This document shows, one piece after another, positions 38,457 to 46,293 of a DNA stretch of 64,000 bases. Origin of the DNA: Streptomyces gelaticus (GTDB taxonomy: Bacteria > Actinomycetota > Actinomycetes > Streptomycetales > Streptomycetaceae). The notes beneath the pieces are model-generated. The model made no database searches, was not told the origin of the DNA, and saw nothing but the letters and a program-made list of their open reading frames with translations. The number at the start of each line of letters is the position of its first letter. Position 1 is the stretch's first letter. The position numbers and the translations under genes are program-made. The stretch lies in the NCBI RefSeq assembly GCF_014649535.1, contig NZ_BMTF01000006.1, positions 169,434-233,433 of the forward strand, given 5' to 3'.

Positions 38457-39041
38457 TCACGTGCTCGCCCCGAGGCAGCCGCGCAGCCGGATCAGCCCGT
38501 CGCGCAACCGGGTCTTGACCGTCCCGAGCGGCACCGAGAGCAGCTCCGACACCTCGCGGGGGGTCAGCCCCCGGTAGTAGGCGAGTGTCACGGACTGGCG
38601 CTGCAGCTCGGAGAGCGTCCCTACGCAGCGGCGGACCTGTTCGCGCTCCAGCCGGGCCTCCACCTGCTCGGCGACCTGGTCGAAGGCGGGCGTACGGTCC
38701 AGCAGCGCCGCCGCGCGATCACGGGCCGCCGATGCCTCGGCCGAGCGCACCCGGTCCACGGCCCGGTGGTGGGCGAGGGTCAGCACCCAGGTCATCGCGC
38801 TGCCGCGGGAGGCCCGGAAGCGAGGGGCCGACCGCCACACCTCGGCCAGGACCTCCTGCGCCACCTCCTCCGCCTGGGCGGGATCGCGCAGCACACTCCG
38901 TACCAGCCCGAGGACGGGCCCGCTCACCGCGGTGTACACCGTGGTGAAGGCTTCCTGGTCGCCCCGGGCGACCAGGCCCAGCAGCTCCTGGAGATCGGGT
39001 CCCTCCGACGGTGCCCCACCGATGTGCACGGCTTCTTTCAC
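38457..39041 (-). CDS. ECF-subfamily RNA polymerase sigma factor (SigK-like)
   Basis: 194 aa from GTG 39041 (202 from ATG 39065). Region 2 is AFTTVYTAVSGPVLGLVRSVLRD and AEEVAQEVLAEVWRSA; region 4 is LSELQRQSVTLAYYRGLTPREVSELL ending in GTVKTRLRDGLIRLR. GTG 39041 is favoured because AGGGAG lies 9 bases upstream. SigK-type factors normally have a membrane anti-sigma (RskA) gene next to them. Here none follows: the next gene is a photolyase after 126 bases. The divergent neighbour is a PadR-type repressor. Confidence 0.85.
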   Translation of the reverse strand: MKEAVHIGGAPSEGPDLQELLGLVARGDQEAFTTVYTAVSGPVLGLVRSVLRDPAQAEEVAQEVLAEVWRSAPRFRASRGSAMTWVLTLAHHRAVDRVRSAEASAARDRAAALLDRTPAFDQVAEQVEARLEREQVRRCVGTLSELQRQSVTLAYYRGLTPREVSELLSVPLGTVKTRLRDGLIRLRGCLGAST

Positions 39042-39143
39042 GGGGTCTTCTCCCTGATCGCGCATCGGCTCCCCGACGTGATCCCGGACCGACGGCGGTG
39101 CGGTGTGGTCAGTGCGCGAGATCCTTCCATGCCTCCTGAGATT

Positions 39144-39187
39144 CGCGATACATCGTGGTTGACGCGTAAGAGTGAACGCGATATGTT
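39144..39187 (+). promoter_or_regulatory. padR promoter with paired CGCGATAYRT half-sites
   Basis: TTGACG at 39159-39164 and TATGTT at 39182-39187 are separated by 17 bases, a near-consensus sigma-70 promoter. CGCGATACAT (39144-39153) and CGCGATATGT (39177-39186) flank and overlap it, so a regulator binding both would cover -35 and -10. This fits PadR autorepression. Confidence 0.65.
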
Positions 39188-39217
39188 CGTCCGCGAGTAT
39201 TCGACGGCGAGGTAGAG

Positions 39218-39892
39218 GTGGTGGGAGCGGTGGCCAAGCGGCGCAAGCTCGGCAATCCGCTGGCGCTGACGGTCATGGTGCTGCTCGCCGAGCGCTCCAT
39301 GCATCCGTACGAGATCGCCCAGACGCTTCGGCGGCGCGGCAAGGAACACAGCGTCAAGATCAACTTCGGCTCGCTCTACACCGTCGTCCAGAACCTGGAG
39401 AAGCACGGATACGTCGAGGTGGCCGGCGTCCAGCGGCAGGGCAACCGCCCCGAGCGCACGCTCTACGGCATCACCGAGGCCGGGCGCGCGGAGATGCTGG
39501 ACTGGCTCTCCGATCTGCTCGCCGTGCCCGCCGCCGAGTACCCGGTCTTCGAGACGGCGCTGTCGCTGCTGCCGGTGCTGCCGCCGCAGGATGTGGCGGA
39601 GCTGATGGAGACCCGGGGGGCGGCGCTGGCGATCCAGGCGGCGGCCCTGCGGGGTGTCCTCGGCCAGCTGGGGGAGAAGTTGCCCCGCGTCTTCGTCGTC
39701 GAGACCGAATACCAGCTGCACATGATCGACGCACAGCTGGAATGGATCAACAGCTTCCGCACCGAACTGACCGAAGAGACGATCAGCGGCATCGAGGAGT
39801 GGAAGTCCTTCCACGAGACCGGTGAAGTCCCGCAGGACTGGCAGGACCTGGACGAGCAGGAGATCGTCCCGGCCCCGGAGCGGAAGGCCTGA
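39218..39892 (+). CDS. PadR-family transcriptional regulator
   Basis: 224 aa. The winged helix spans about 10-95 (NPLALTVMVLLAERSMHPYEIAQTL and FGSLYTVVQNLEKHGYVEV) and a C-terminal dimerisation helix domain follows (about 110-200). GTG 39218, 39221 and 39230 are all possible starts; I cannot decide, and the first is given. It lies 215 bases upstream of a DrrA-like ABC exporter, the usual pairing in which a PadR protein represses a drug efflux pump. Confidence 0.87.
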   Translation: MVGAVAKRRKLGNPLALTVMVLLAERSMHPYEIAQTLRRRGKEHSVKINFGSLYTVVQNLEKHGYVEVAGVQRQGNRPERTLYGITEAGRAEMLDWLSDLLAVPAAEYPVFETALSLLPVLPPQDVAELMETRGAALAIQAAALRGVLGQLGEKLPRVFVVETEYQLHMIDAQLEWINSFRTELTEETISGIEEWKSFHETGEVPQDWQDLDEQEIVPAPERKA

Positions 39893-39915
39893 ATCGCAGG
39901 AACCAGACAGGGAAA

Positions 39916-39955
39916 GACCCCGGTGGGAGCTGTTGGAGCAGCGACCGCCGGGGTC
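39916..39955 (+). terminator. Weak hairpin between padR and the ABC exporter
   Basis: 8-bp stem GACCCCGG / CCGGGGTC around 24 bases, extended by three more inner pairs. Transcription may end here or be reduced before the ABC genes. Confidence 0.35.
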
Positions 39956-40107
39956 TCGAACCCCGAACCGGCCACGCCGTGGAGGCGGGCCGGGCCATCG
40001 AGGTGCGGCACACCAAGGATAGCCCGGCGCTCTTCACGCGGACCCGGCTCGGCATACCCGCGTGCTCGGTGCACCCGAGCACCCGCCGACCACAGGAGAG
40101 CTCCGTC

Positions 40108-41121
40108 ATGAGCACCCGTGCGCCCGCAGTAGTGGCGCGAGACCTGATCAAGACCTATCCCGGCGATGTCACCGCCCTGGGCGGCATGGACCTCGCCATC
40201 GGAGCCGGCACGGTCTTCGGACTGCTCGGCCCCAACGGCGCCGGCAAGTCCACCACCGTCAAGATCCTCACCACCCTGACGCGCCCCGACTCCGGCACCG
40301 CGACCGTCGCCGGACACGACGTACTGCGCCACCCCGGCCGGGTCCGCCGCGCCATCGGCGTCGTCGCCCAGAAGTCCGGCGCCGACCCGGTCGCCACCGG
40401 CCGGGAGAACCTTCTGCTCCAGGGCAGGCTGTACGGGATGCGGGGCGCGGCCGTCCGGCGCCGCGCCGATGAGCTGCTGGACCGCTTCGACCTCGCCGAC
40501 GCGGGGAACCGCCGGACCGAGGGCTACTCCGGCGGGATGCGGCGCCGCCTCGACGTGGCGCTCGGCCTGGTCCACCGCCCCGAGGTGCTCTTCCTCGACG
40601 AACCCACCACCGGGCTCGACCCCGAGGCCCGCACGGCGATGTGGGACGAGATCGCCCGGCTGGCCGGCGACGAGGGGCTGACCATCATCCTCACCACGCA
40701 CTATCTGGAGGAGGCCGACCGGCTGGCCGAGCGGATCGCGATCGTCGACCGCGGCCGGATCGTCGTCGAGGGCACCCCCGACGAGCTCAAGGGCGAACTC
40801 CGGGGCGACGCCGTCCACATGGAGCTGGGCGCCGAGGGTGATGCCGGGATGATCGGCGCCGCGCTGGGCGGGCTGCGCGGTGTGCACGAGGTGCTGGTCG
40901 AGGGCCGCCGGGTGAGCGTGCGCGCCGAGGACGGCGCCGCGGCCGTCCCCGTCCTGCTCGCCGCTCTGGAGCGGGCCGGTGCGGCGGTTGCCGCCGCCAC
41001 CGTCGCCCGCCCCTCGCTCGACGACGTCTATCTGCGCTACGCCGGGCGCCGCTTCGCCGAGGCCGAAGCCGCGGTCGCCCGGCAGGTTCCCGCCCTCACC
41101 GCCGCCGGAGGCAACCGATGA
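40108..41121 (+). CDS. ABC transporter ATP-binding protein, DrrA type
   Basis: 337-aa ATPase of a two-gene exporter. Walker A GPNGAGKST starts at residue 41; the signature is YSGGMRRRLD, Walker B VLFLDEPTTGLD, and the switch His follows in LTTHYLEEADRLAERI. The C-terminal 100 residues are the regulatory extension typical of daunorubicin-resistance (DrrA) ATPases. ATG 40108 follows AGGAGAG. It overlaps the permease gene by 4 bases (ATGA). The substrate is unknown; drug or lipid export is the family norm. Confidence 0.9.
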   Translation: MSTRAPAVVARDLIKTYPGDVTALGGMDLAIGAGTVFGLLGPNGAGKSTTVKILTTLTRPDSGTATVAGHDVLRHPGRVRRAIGVVAQKSGADPVATGRENLLLQGRLYGMRGAAVRRRADELLDRFDLADAGNRRTEGYSGGMRRRLDVALGLVHRPEVLFLDEPTTGLDPEARTAMWDEIARLAGDEGLTIILTTHYLEEADRLAERIAIVDRGRIVVEGTPDELKGELRGDAVHMELGAEGDAGMIGAALGGLRGVHEVLVEGRRVSVRAEDGAAAVPVLLAALERAGAAVAAATVARPSLDDVYLRYAGRRFAEAEAAVARQVPALTAAGGNR

Positions 41122-41897
41122 GCAGTCAGGCACTGTCCCAGATCCGGTATATGACTCAGCGTCAGCTCATGCAGATCGTCCGGCAGCCGGTCTTTCTGGT
41201 GATCTCCCTGATCCAGCCGGCGATCTGGCTGTTCCTGTTCGGCAACCTCTTCAGGGAGGTCGTCGAGCTCGGCGGCTTCGGCACCACGTCCTACCTGGAC
41301 TACCTGATCCCGGGCATCGTGGTGATGAGCGCGCTCGGCACGAGCATGTGGGCCGGGATGGGCACCCTGGAGGAAATCGAACGGGGCACCCTCGACCGCT
41401 TCCTGACGACGCCGGTCAGCCGCAGCGCGCTGATGAACGCCAACGTCGTGCAGAACGGCGTCGCCACCGCCGCGCAGTCCGTCGTCATCGTGCTGCTCGG
41501 CCGGGCGGCCGGAGCCGCCTACCCGGGCGGCGCGGTCGGGCTGCTGGTCCTGGTCGTCGCCTCGGTGCTGCTCGGTACGGTCTTCGGCGCGCTCTCCAAC
41601 GCCCTGGGGATGCTGGTCCGTCGGCGCGAGTCGATCATCGGCATCAACACCTTCCTCCTCCTGCCGCTGACGTTTCTCTCCTCGTCCTTCATGGCTCCGA
41701 GCCGGATGCCGTCCTGGATGCGGCACATCGCCGACTTCAACCCGGTCGACTGGGCAATGGTGGCGGGCCGTTCGGCGCTGAACGGCGAGCCGGACTGGGG
41801 GGCGGTGCTCGGTCGCGGGGGAGCCCTTCTGGTCCTCGCCGCGGTGGCGGTCGGGCTGTCGACCCGTACGTTCCGCTCGTACCAGAAGTCCGTCTGA
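41118..41897 (+). CDS. ABC-2 type exporter permease, DrrB type
   Basis: 259 aa, six membrane segments. An amphipathic N-terminus (QIRYMTQRQLMQIVRQP) is followed by the ABC-2 signature region GTLDRFLTTPVSRSALM and the GTVFGALSNALGMLVRRRESII stretch. Its start overlaps the ATPase stop, so the two are translationally coupled. Confidence 0.9.
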   Translation: MSSQALSQIRYMTQRQLMQIVRQPVFLVISLIQPAIWLFLFGNLFREVVELGGFGTTSYLDYLIPGIVVMSALGTSMWAGMGTLEEIERGTLDRFLTTPVSRSALMNANVVQNGVATAAQSVVIVLLGRAAGAAYPGGAVGLLVLVVASVLLGTVFGALSNALGMLVRRRESIIGINTFLLLPLTFLSSSFMAPSRMPSWMRHIADFNPVDWAMVAGRSALNGEPDWGAVLGRGGALLVLAAVAVGLSTRTFRSYQKSV

Positions 41898-41906
41898 GGG
41901 GCGCGC

Positions 41907-42377
41907 CTACGACGGCGTCACGCCATCGACCCGGTCCGGGACCGGATTCCCGGGCCGGGTCCTCGGCTTCCGTGCGGCCCTCAGTGTCAGAAAGAGCAGC
42001 AGCCCGAACGGCGAGAGCAGGATCGTCAGCACCAGCAACGGCCCCATCACCACCGGGGAGATCCCCAGTCGGCGCCCTTCCAGGAACATCCACTGCCCCA
42101 GCAGCAGATCCCAGGCGATCACCTGCGCCCAGATCGCCCCCGCCCCGTTCGCCAGCGCCATCAGATCGCGGAAGGTGTCGAGGTCGGGGCTGCGCACCGC
42201 GTCCCAGAGCTCGGGGAAGACGGGCACGGCCATGACCAGGTAGAGCGCCAGCACCGGCAGAACGGTGAGCGGCGAGGCGGCGATGTGTGCCGTGGGGCGC
42301 CAGTTGGGCGCCAGGATCATCAGCAGCCAGAACGGAGCTGCCAGGAAGAACGAGATCTCGAAGAGTGCACCGGTCAT
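41907..42377 (-). CDS. ABA4-like (DUF4281) membrane protein
   Basis: 156 aa, four membrane segments. The WRPTAHIAASPLTVLPVLALY and DLLLGQWMFLEGRRLG stretches match the ABA4-like family, whose plant namesake is needed in neoxanthin formation; bacterial members are uncharacterised. ATG 42377 follows GAAGGAG. It overlaps the upstream membrane-protein gene by 4 bases, so translation is coupled. Confidence 0.78.
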   Translation of the reverse strand: MTGALFEISFFLAAPFWLLMILAPNWRPTAHIAASPLTVLPVLALYLVMAVPVFPELWDAVRSPDLDTFRDLMALANGAGAIWAQVIAWDLLLGQWMFLEGRRLGISPVVMGPLLVLTILLSPFGLLLFLTLRAARKPRTRPGNPVPDRVDGVTPS

Positions 42378-43378
42378 GACACGAGCTCCTTCTGGGTGTG
42401 ATCGGAACGGGAATCGGGTCCGGCGCCGGTGTCGTGGCCCGAACCCGTCCGCAGCCCTGCGGCAGCCGGCCTCAGCACCCCGCAGGCGGCGGAGGCGCTC
42501 GCGGCCACGATCAGGGCGGCGGCGCCGAGCGTCGCGCCGTCCGGGCGGATCAGCGGCTGGCCGCGCAGCGCCTGCCAGGCGACCAGGGCGACGACCGCCG
42601 CGTACGCCCCCGAGGCCACCAGCACCAGCCGCAGCCGGACCCGCGGGTCGCGCAGCAGCGGGAAGCGCGGGGCCAGGCAGAGCAGCGCGAGCAGGAAGAG
42701 CGGCAGCAGCTGGAGCGCGTGCATCCCGACGAAGTGCGGGATGCGCAGATCGCCACCGGTCGTGGACCAGCCGGTCAGCGGCATCGACGGGCCGCCGTCC
42801 GGTACGCCGACGGAGTGCGCGCCGATCACATCGGCGGTGTCCAGGTTCCCGGCCGTCCGCTGCTCGGGGGTGGGCTGAGTCATCAGGAAACCGAATGCGG
42901 CGCCCACCAGGGCTATCAGTACGCCGGAGCGGATCGCCCAGGCGGAGGCGCGGTCGGCGATGCGGGCGCGCAGCAACAGGACCGCGATGACCAGGGTGCC
43001 GGTCCACAGGATGACGACGGTGACGGCCATCGCGCCGAACAGCGACTCGTCGAACGGGGTGGCGTGATTGAAGTGGCTGCGCTTCCCGCGGATCACCTGC
43101 CCGGTGATGATCGCCATCTCGGCCAGGCTGGAGAGCGTGACCACGGTCCCGGCCCACCAGCCCACCCGTCGGCCGCGGGTGACCAGCGTCAGCATCCAGG
43201 CGAGGGCGAGTGCGTACACCACGAACGAGACCGCGAATTTGAACGGTTTGAACCATATGGCCGCGCCCGCCAGGACCCGGTCGTCGGCTATGAGGCCGAT
43301 GGCCGAGACGACCGCCATGACGGCCATCGCCGCGGCGAAGAGGACCAATGGCCGATGCCAGGAACGCCAGGAAGACAT
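42374..43378 (-). CDS. Multi-span membrane protein, function unknown
   Basis: 334 aa with about eight to nine hydrophobic segments, a conserved-looking FKPFKFAVSFVVYALALAW region near residue 45, HFNHATPFDE in an extracytoplasmic loop and HFVGMHALQLLP near residue 215. Several His residues at membrane boundaries hint at metal or heme binding, but I do not recognise a family. The C-terminal tail after about 300 is polar. ATG 43378 lies 12 bases downstream of a GGAG. It is divergent from the MerR gene and coupled to the ABA4-like gene. Confidence 0.7.
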   Translation of the reverse strand: MSSWRSWHRPLVLFAAAMAVMAVVSAIGLIADDRVLAGAAIWFKPFKFAVSFVVYALALAWMLTLVTRGRRVGWWAGTVVTLSSLAEMAIITGQVIRGKRSHFNHATPFDESLFGAMAVTVVILWTGTLVIAVLLLRARIADRASAWAIRSGVLIALVGAAFGFLMTQPTPEQRTAGNLDTADVIGAHSVGVPDGGPSMPLTGWSTTGGDLRIPHFVGMHALQLLPLFLLALLCLAPRFPLLRDPRVRLRLVLVASGAYAAVVALVAWQALRGQPLIRPDGATLGAAALIVAASASAACGVLRPAAAGLRTGSGHDTGAGPDSRSDHTQKELVS

Positions 43379-43399
43379 GAGGACCCCTCGGAGATTATG

Positions 43400-43443
43400 G
43401 ATAGCGGCACTTTCCGCTGTCCGATAGCGGAACTATCTATGAT
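43400..43443. promoter_or_regulatory. Candidate MerR operator with promoter
   Basis: GATAGCGG occurs twice, at 43400-43407 and 43423-43430. AGCGG-CACTTT-CCGCT (43403-43418) and GATAG-CGGAA-CTATC (43423-43437) are inverted repeats. A TATGAT at 43438-43443 can be the -10 of the MerR gene. The block lies between two divergent genes. Confidence 0.6.
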
Positions 43444-43482
43444 GGGGTCGGGGGTTGGCAAGGGCGGAAGGGTGAACGCACG

Positions 43483-44163
43483 GTGCGCATCGGTGAGTTG
43501 AGCAACAGGTCCGGGGTTCCGGTACCGACGATCAAGTTCTACGTACGTGAAGGGCTGCTTCCCGCAGGGCAGTTGACCAGCCCGAACCAGGCGAGTTACG
43601 ACTCGGGTCATGAGCGCAGGCTGCGGCTGATCCGCGCCCTGCTCGATGTCGGCGGGCTCTCGCTGGCCGCCATCGGCGAGGTGCTGCGGGCGATCGAGGA
43701 TCCGGCGCAGCCGGTCCACGAGGTGCTGGGTGTCGCGGCGAAGCGCCTCACTCCGCCCCAACGGGACGAGCCGGGGCCCGAGTTGGAGGACGCCCGCGAA
43801 GAGGTGGCGGAGCTGCTGGAGCGGCGCGGCTGGCGGGCCGAGGCGCACGGTCCGGCGGGCGAGTCCCTGGCCGAGGTGATCGTCGCGCTGCGGCGGGCCG
43901 GGCACGGGGGCTTCGTCGAACTGCTCGACGACTACGCGGCCGCCGCCGAGCCGGTCGCGCGGGCCGACCTCGACTACGTGGGGCGGCGGGTGGCGCGCGA
44001 GGACCTGGTGGAGAGCGTGGTGGTGGGCACGGTGCTGGGGGAGGCCATGTTCGGAGCGCTGCGACGGCTCGCGCACGCGGACGCCTCCGCGCGGGTGTAC
44101 GACGGCGACGGGGCGGGCGGTCCGGGCGGCGACGCGGCGGAGGGGTACGTCGGCCAGGGGTGA
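43483..44163 (+). CDS. MerR-family transcriptional regulator
   Basis: 226 aa. The winged helix-turn-helix is MRIGELSNRSGVPVPTIKFYVREGLLP, followed by the usual dimerisation helix (about 75-120) and a C-terminal effector domain unrelated to metal-binding MerRs. It has no cobalamin-binding domain, so it is not a LitR. GTG 43483 follows GGAAGGGTG. It is divergent from the two membrane-protein genes and probably regulates them. Confidence 0.87.
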   Translation: MRIGELSNRSGVPVPTIKFYVREGLLPAGQLTSPNQASYDSGHERRLRLIRALLDVGGLSLAAIGEVLRAIEDPAQPVHEVLGVAAKRLTPPQRDEPGPELEDAREEVAELLERRGWRAEAHGPAGESLAEVIVALRRAGHGGFVELLDDYAAAAEPVARADLDYVGRRVAREDLVESVVVGTVLGEAMFGALRRLAHADASARVYDGDGAGGPGGDAAEGYVGQG

Positions 44164-44181
44164 TTCCGTGCCCCGTACGCG

Positions 44182-44212
44182 CGTACGCCCCGGCCGGGGG
44201 CCGGGGCGTACG
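44182..44212. terminator. Bidirectional terminator after the MerR gene
   Basis: Perfect 14-bp stem with a GGG loop between two converging genes. Confidence 0.75.
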
Positions 44213-44230
44213 GATGCGTTCCGGTGTCGG

Positions 44231-45073
44231 TTACGCGGCGCCTTCCTGCTCGCGCTCCACCTGTGCGTTCCACTCGCGCTTGACCGAGCGCCAGGCGTCG
44301 TCGTTCTGGCCGAGCCGCCAGTAGCCCGAGATGGACAGCCGGTCGAGCGGGATCCCGCGCTCCAGGCGCAGATGGCGGCGGATCTCCTTCACGAAGCCCG
44401 CCTCGCCGTGGACGAACGCCTGGACCTCGCCCGCCGGGAACTCCAGCTCCTTCACGGCGGCGACCAGCGCCTTGCCGACCGGGCGCTCCCCGCGGTGCAG
44501 CCAGGTCACCTCGACGCCGTCGGGCGTCACGATCTTCTGCTCCTCCGCCGCGTCCGCCACCTCGATGAACGCGTGCACCACCGCGCCCGCCGGCATCTGC
44601 TCCAGGGCCGCCGCGACGGCCGGCAGTGCGCTCTCGTCGCCCACCAGGAGGTGCCAGTCGGCCGCGGCGTCCGGGCCGTAGCCGCCGCCCGGACCCAGGA
44701 AGGTCACCTGCTCGCCCGGGACCGCCCGCGCCGCCCAGGGCCCGGCGAGCCCCTCGTCGCCGTGGACCACGAAGTCGATCGCCAGCTCGCGGGCGGCCGG
44801 ATCCCAGGAACGCACCGTGTACGTACGCGTGGTGGGCCACAGCTCCCGCGGCTGCTCCTCGCGGATGCGGGCCATGTCGAAGGGGTGCGCGTACTCGGCG
44901 CCCTCGGGGGCGAAGCAGAGCTTGACGTAGTGATCGGTGAACCCCGAGAGCCCGAAGCCGGCCAAGCCCTCGCCGCCGAGCACCACGCGCACCATGTGCG
45001 GGGTGATCTGCTCGGTGCGCACCACCTGGGCCCCCTGCGCCCGGGGTGCCTGCCGTGCCGGTCGTTCTGCCAC
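44231..45073 (-). CDS. Siderophore-interacting protein (FAD-dependent ferric reductase)
   Basis: 280 aa, SIP/ViuB family. The FAD-binding beta barrel (about 15-130) contains RTYTVRSWDPAARELAIDFVVHG, and the NAD(P)H-binding half (about 130-275) contains LVGDESALPAVAAALEQMP and ISGYWRLGQNDDAWRSVKREW. The family reduces ferric siderophores in the cytoplasm to release iron. GTG 45073 follows AGGGAG. An iron-box palindrome 23-40 bases upstream indicates DmdR/IdeR-type repression when iron is plentiful. Confidence 0.93.
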   Translation of the reverse strand: MAERPARQAPRAQGAQVVRTEQITPHMVRVVLGGEGLAGFGLSGFTDHYVKLCFAPEGAEYAHPFDMARIREEQPRELWPTTRTYTVRSWDPAARELAIDFVVHGDEGLAGPWAARAVPGEQVTFLGPGGGYGPDAAADWHLLVGDESALPAVAAALEQMPAGAVVHAFIEVADAAEEQKIVTPDGVEVTWLHRGERPVGKALVAAVKELEFPAGEVQAFVHGEAGFVKEIRRHLRLERGIPLDRLSISGYWRLGQNDDAWRSVKREWNAQVEREQEGAA

Positions 45074-45095
45074 GAGGTTCTCCCTGCTCCGATGT

Positions 45096-45113
45096 GCTTA
45101 GGCTTACCTAAGC
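45096..45113. promoter_or_regulatory. Iron box (DmdR/IdeR operator)
   Basis: GCTTAGG-CTTA-CCTAAGC, a 7-bp inverted repeat with 4 bases between, located 23 bases upstream of the siderophore-interacting protein start. The TTAGG...CCTAA core matches the actinobacterial DtxR-family iron box. Confidence 0.8.
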
Positions 45114-45120
45114 TAGCATC

Positions 45121-46041
45121 TCAGTCGCGCAGCGCGGAGAGCAGGCGCTGGAGCGCACCGCCCAGTCCCCACCGCTTCGCGAGGACTTCGAGGGCGGCGG
45201 GATCGCGCGGCGCGACGGGCAGCGCGGAGTCGAATTCCGGCAGGGGGACGTCACCGGCGACCCGGACCACCTTCGGCGCGACGGCCACGTAGCCCCGCGC
45301 CTCGTCGAGCCGCCTGCGCTGCGACGGCGTCAGCCCAGCCGCCGGGTCGTCGACGGCGGCCATGATCCCGGCCAGATCACCGAAGGCGTCGAGCAGCTTC
45401 GCCGCGGTCTTCTCGCCGATGCCGGGGACACCCGGCAGCCCGTCGCTCGGGTCGCCGCGCAGCAGGGCCAGATCGGCGTAGCCGGAGCCGTCCACCCCGT
45501 ACTTCTCCCGCAGCCACGCCTCGTCCGTCAGCTGGAGCGAGCCGACCCCCTTGAGCGGGTAGAGCACCCGCACCCCGCGCGCGTCGTCGACCAGCTGGTA
45601 GAGGTCCCGGTCGCCGGTGACGATGTCCACGGGGCCGGTGGCCAGGCCGGTGAGCGTGCCGATCACGTCGTCGGCCTCGTAGCCCGCGACGCCGACCCGG
45701 GCGATGCCGAGCGCGTCGAGCACGTCCTCGATGACCGGAACCTGCGGGGCCAGGGTGTCCGGGGTCTCCTCCTCGTCGGGCAGTCCCTCGGCGGTCTCCA
45801 CCGCGACCCGGTGCGCCTTGTACGAGGGGATCAGCTCGACCCGCCAGTGGGGCCGCCAGTCCGCGTCCATGCAGGCCACCAGCTCGTCCGGCCGGTGGTC
45901 CTGGACCAGGCGCCCGATGAAGTCGAGCAGCCCGCGCACGGCGTTGACGGGCGTACCGTCCGGGGCGCGCACCGAGTCGGGGACCCCGAAGTAGGCGCGG
46001 TAGTAGAGGGAAGCGGTGTCAAGAAGCATCAGGCGCGTCAC
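45121..46041 (-). CDS. 5'-3' exonuclease (FEN/PIN fold)
   Basis: 306 aa, like the exonuclease domain of DNA polymerase I but free-standing. Metal-ligand clusters are visible in LMLLDTASLYYRAYFG, VACMDADWRP, GYEADDVIGTL and VDIVTGDRDLYQLV. The helix-three-turn-helix is LPGVPGIGEKTAAKLL. The frame is open to 46119; GTG 46041 is used, but ATG 46029 (MLLDTA) is almost as good and neither has a clear ribosome site. It probably acts on flaps or RNA primers in replication and repair. Confidence 0.87.
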   Translation of the reverse strand: MTRLMLLDTASLYYRAYFGVPDSVRAPDGTPVNAVRGLLDFIGRLVQDHRPDELVACMDADWRPHWRVELIPSYKAHRVAVETAEGLPDEEETPDTLAPQVPVIEDVLDALGIARVGVAGYEADDVIGTLTGLATGPVDIVTGDRDLYQLVDDARGVRVLYPLKGVGSLQLTDEAWLREKYGVDGSGYADLALLRGDPSDGLPGVPGIGEKTAAKLLDAFGDLAGIMAAVDDPAAGLTPSQRRRLDEARGYVAVAPKVVRVAGDVPLPEFDSALPVAPRDPAALEVLAKRWGLGGALQRLLSALRD

Positions 46042-46188
46042 ACCCCGATGATGCCGCACGCCACTGACACCGGCCGTCCCGGAGTGCGGGGGCGAATGGC
46101 CGCAATCATTCGTTCGCATGTGACCTGGATCACTCTTGCGTTTGGGTTGTGCAAGCGGGGGCAGGCGCGCAGCCGGAGCGGATCACGT

Positions 46189-46204
46189 ACCGGTTTCAAC
46201 CGGT
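46189..46204. repeat. Palindrome upstream of the betaine importer
   Basis: ACCGGTT-TC-AACCGGT, perfect 7-bp arms. It lies about 40 bases before the terminator hairpin and could be a DNA operator or an RNA hairpin in the importer leader. Confidence 0.5.
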
Positions 46205-46239
46205 GTGCGTGCCATGCGGGCCGAATCCGCGCCGCTCCA

Positions 46240-46271
46240 CGGTCTGCCGGAGGGGGTGGCAGACCGTTTTT
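46240..46271 (+). terminator. Intrinsic terminator just before the betaine importer
   Basis: 9-bp stem CGGTCTGCC / GGCAGACCG with a 9-base loop, immediately followed by five T. It ends 22 bases before the start codon of the ATPase gene and points into it, so it looks like an attenuator in the leader or the end of a short upstream transcript. Confidence 0.7.
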
Positions 46272-46293
46272 CGGTTCAACCCGCGAGGTGTAT

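Noticed and set aside
39916..39960. tRNA-like T-arm (GGTCTCGAACCCC) downstream of padR
   Set aside because: No acceptor, D or anticodon stems fit around it; it is better read as a weak hairpin.
43483..44163. The MerR gene as a light regulator LitR controlling the nearby photolyase
   Set aside because: The protein lacks the cobalamin-binding domain of LitR and faces other genes.
46205..46271. Possible c-di-AMP (ydaO) riboswitch before the betaine importer, because of GCCGAATCCG followed by CCGGAGGGGG
   Set aside because: The other conserved blocks of that class (GGGGTGAA and GACAGCTAAC) are absent; only the terminator hairpin is supported.
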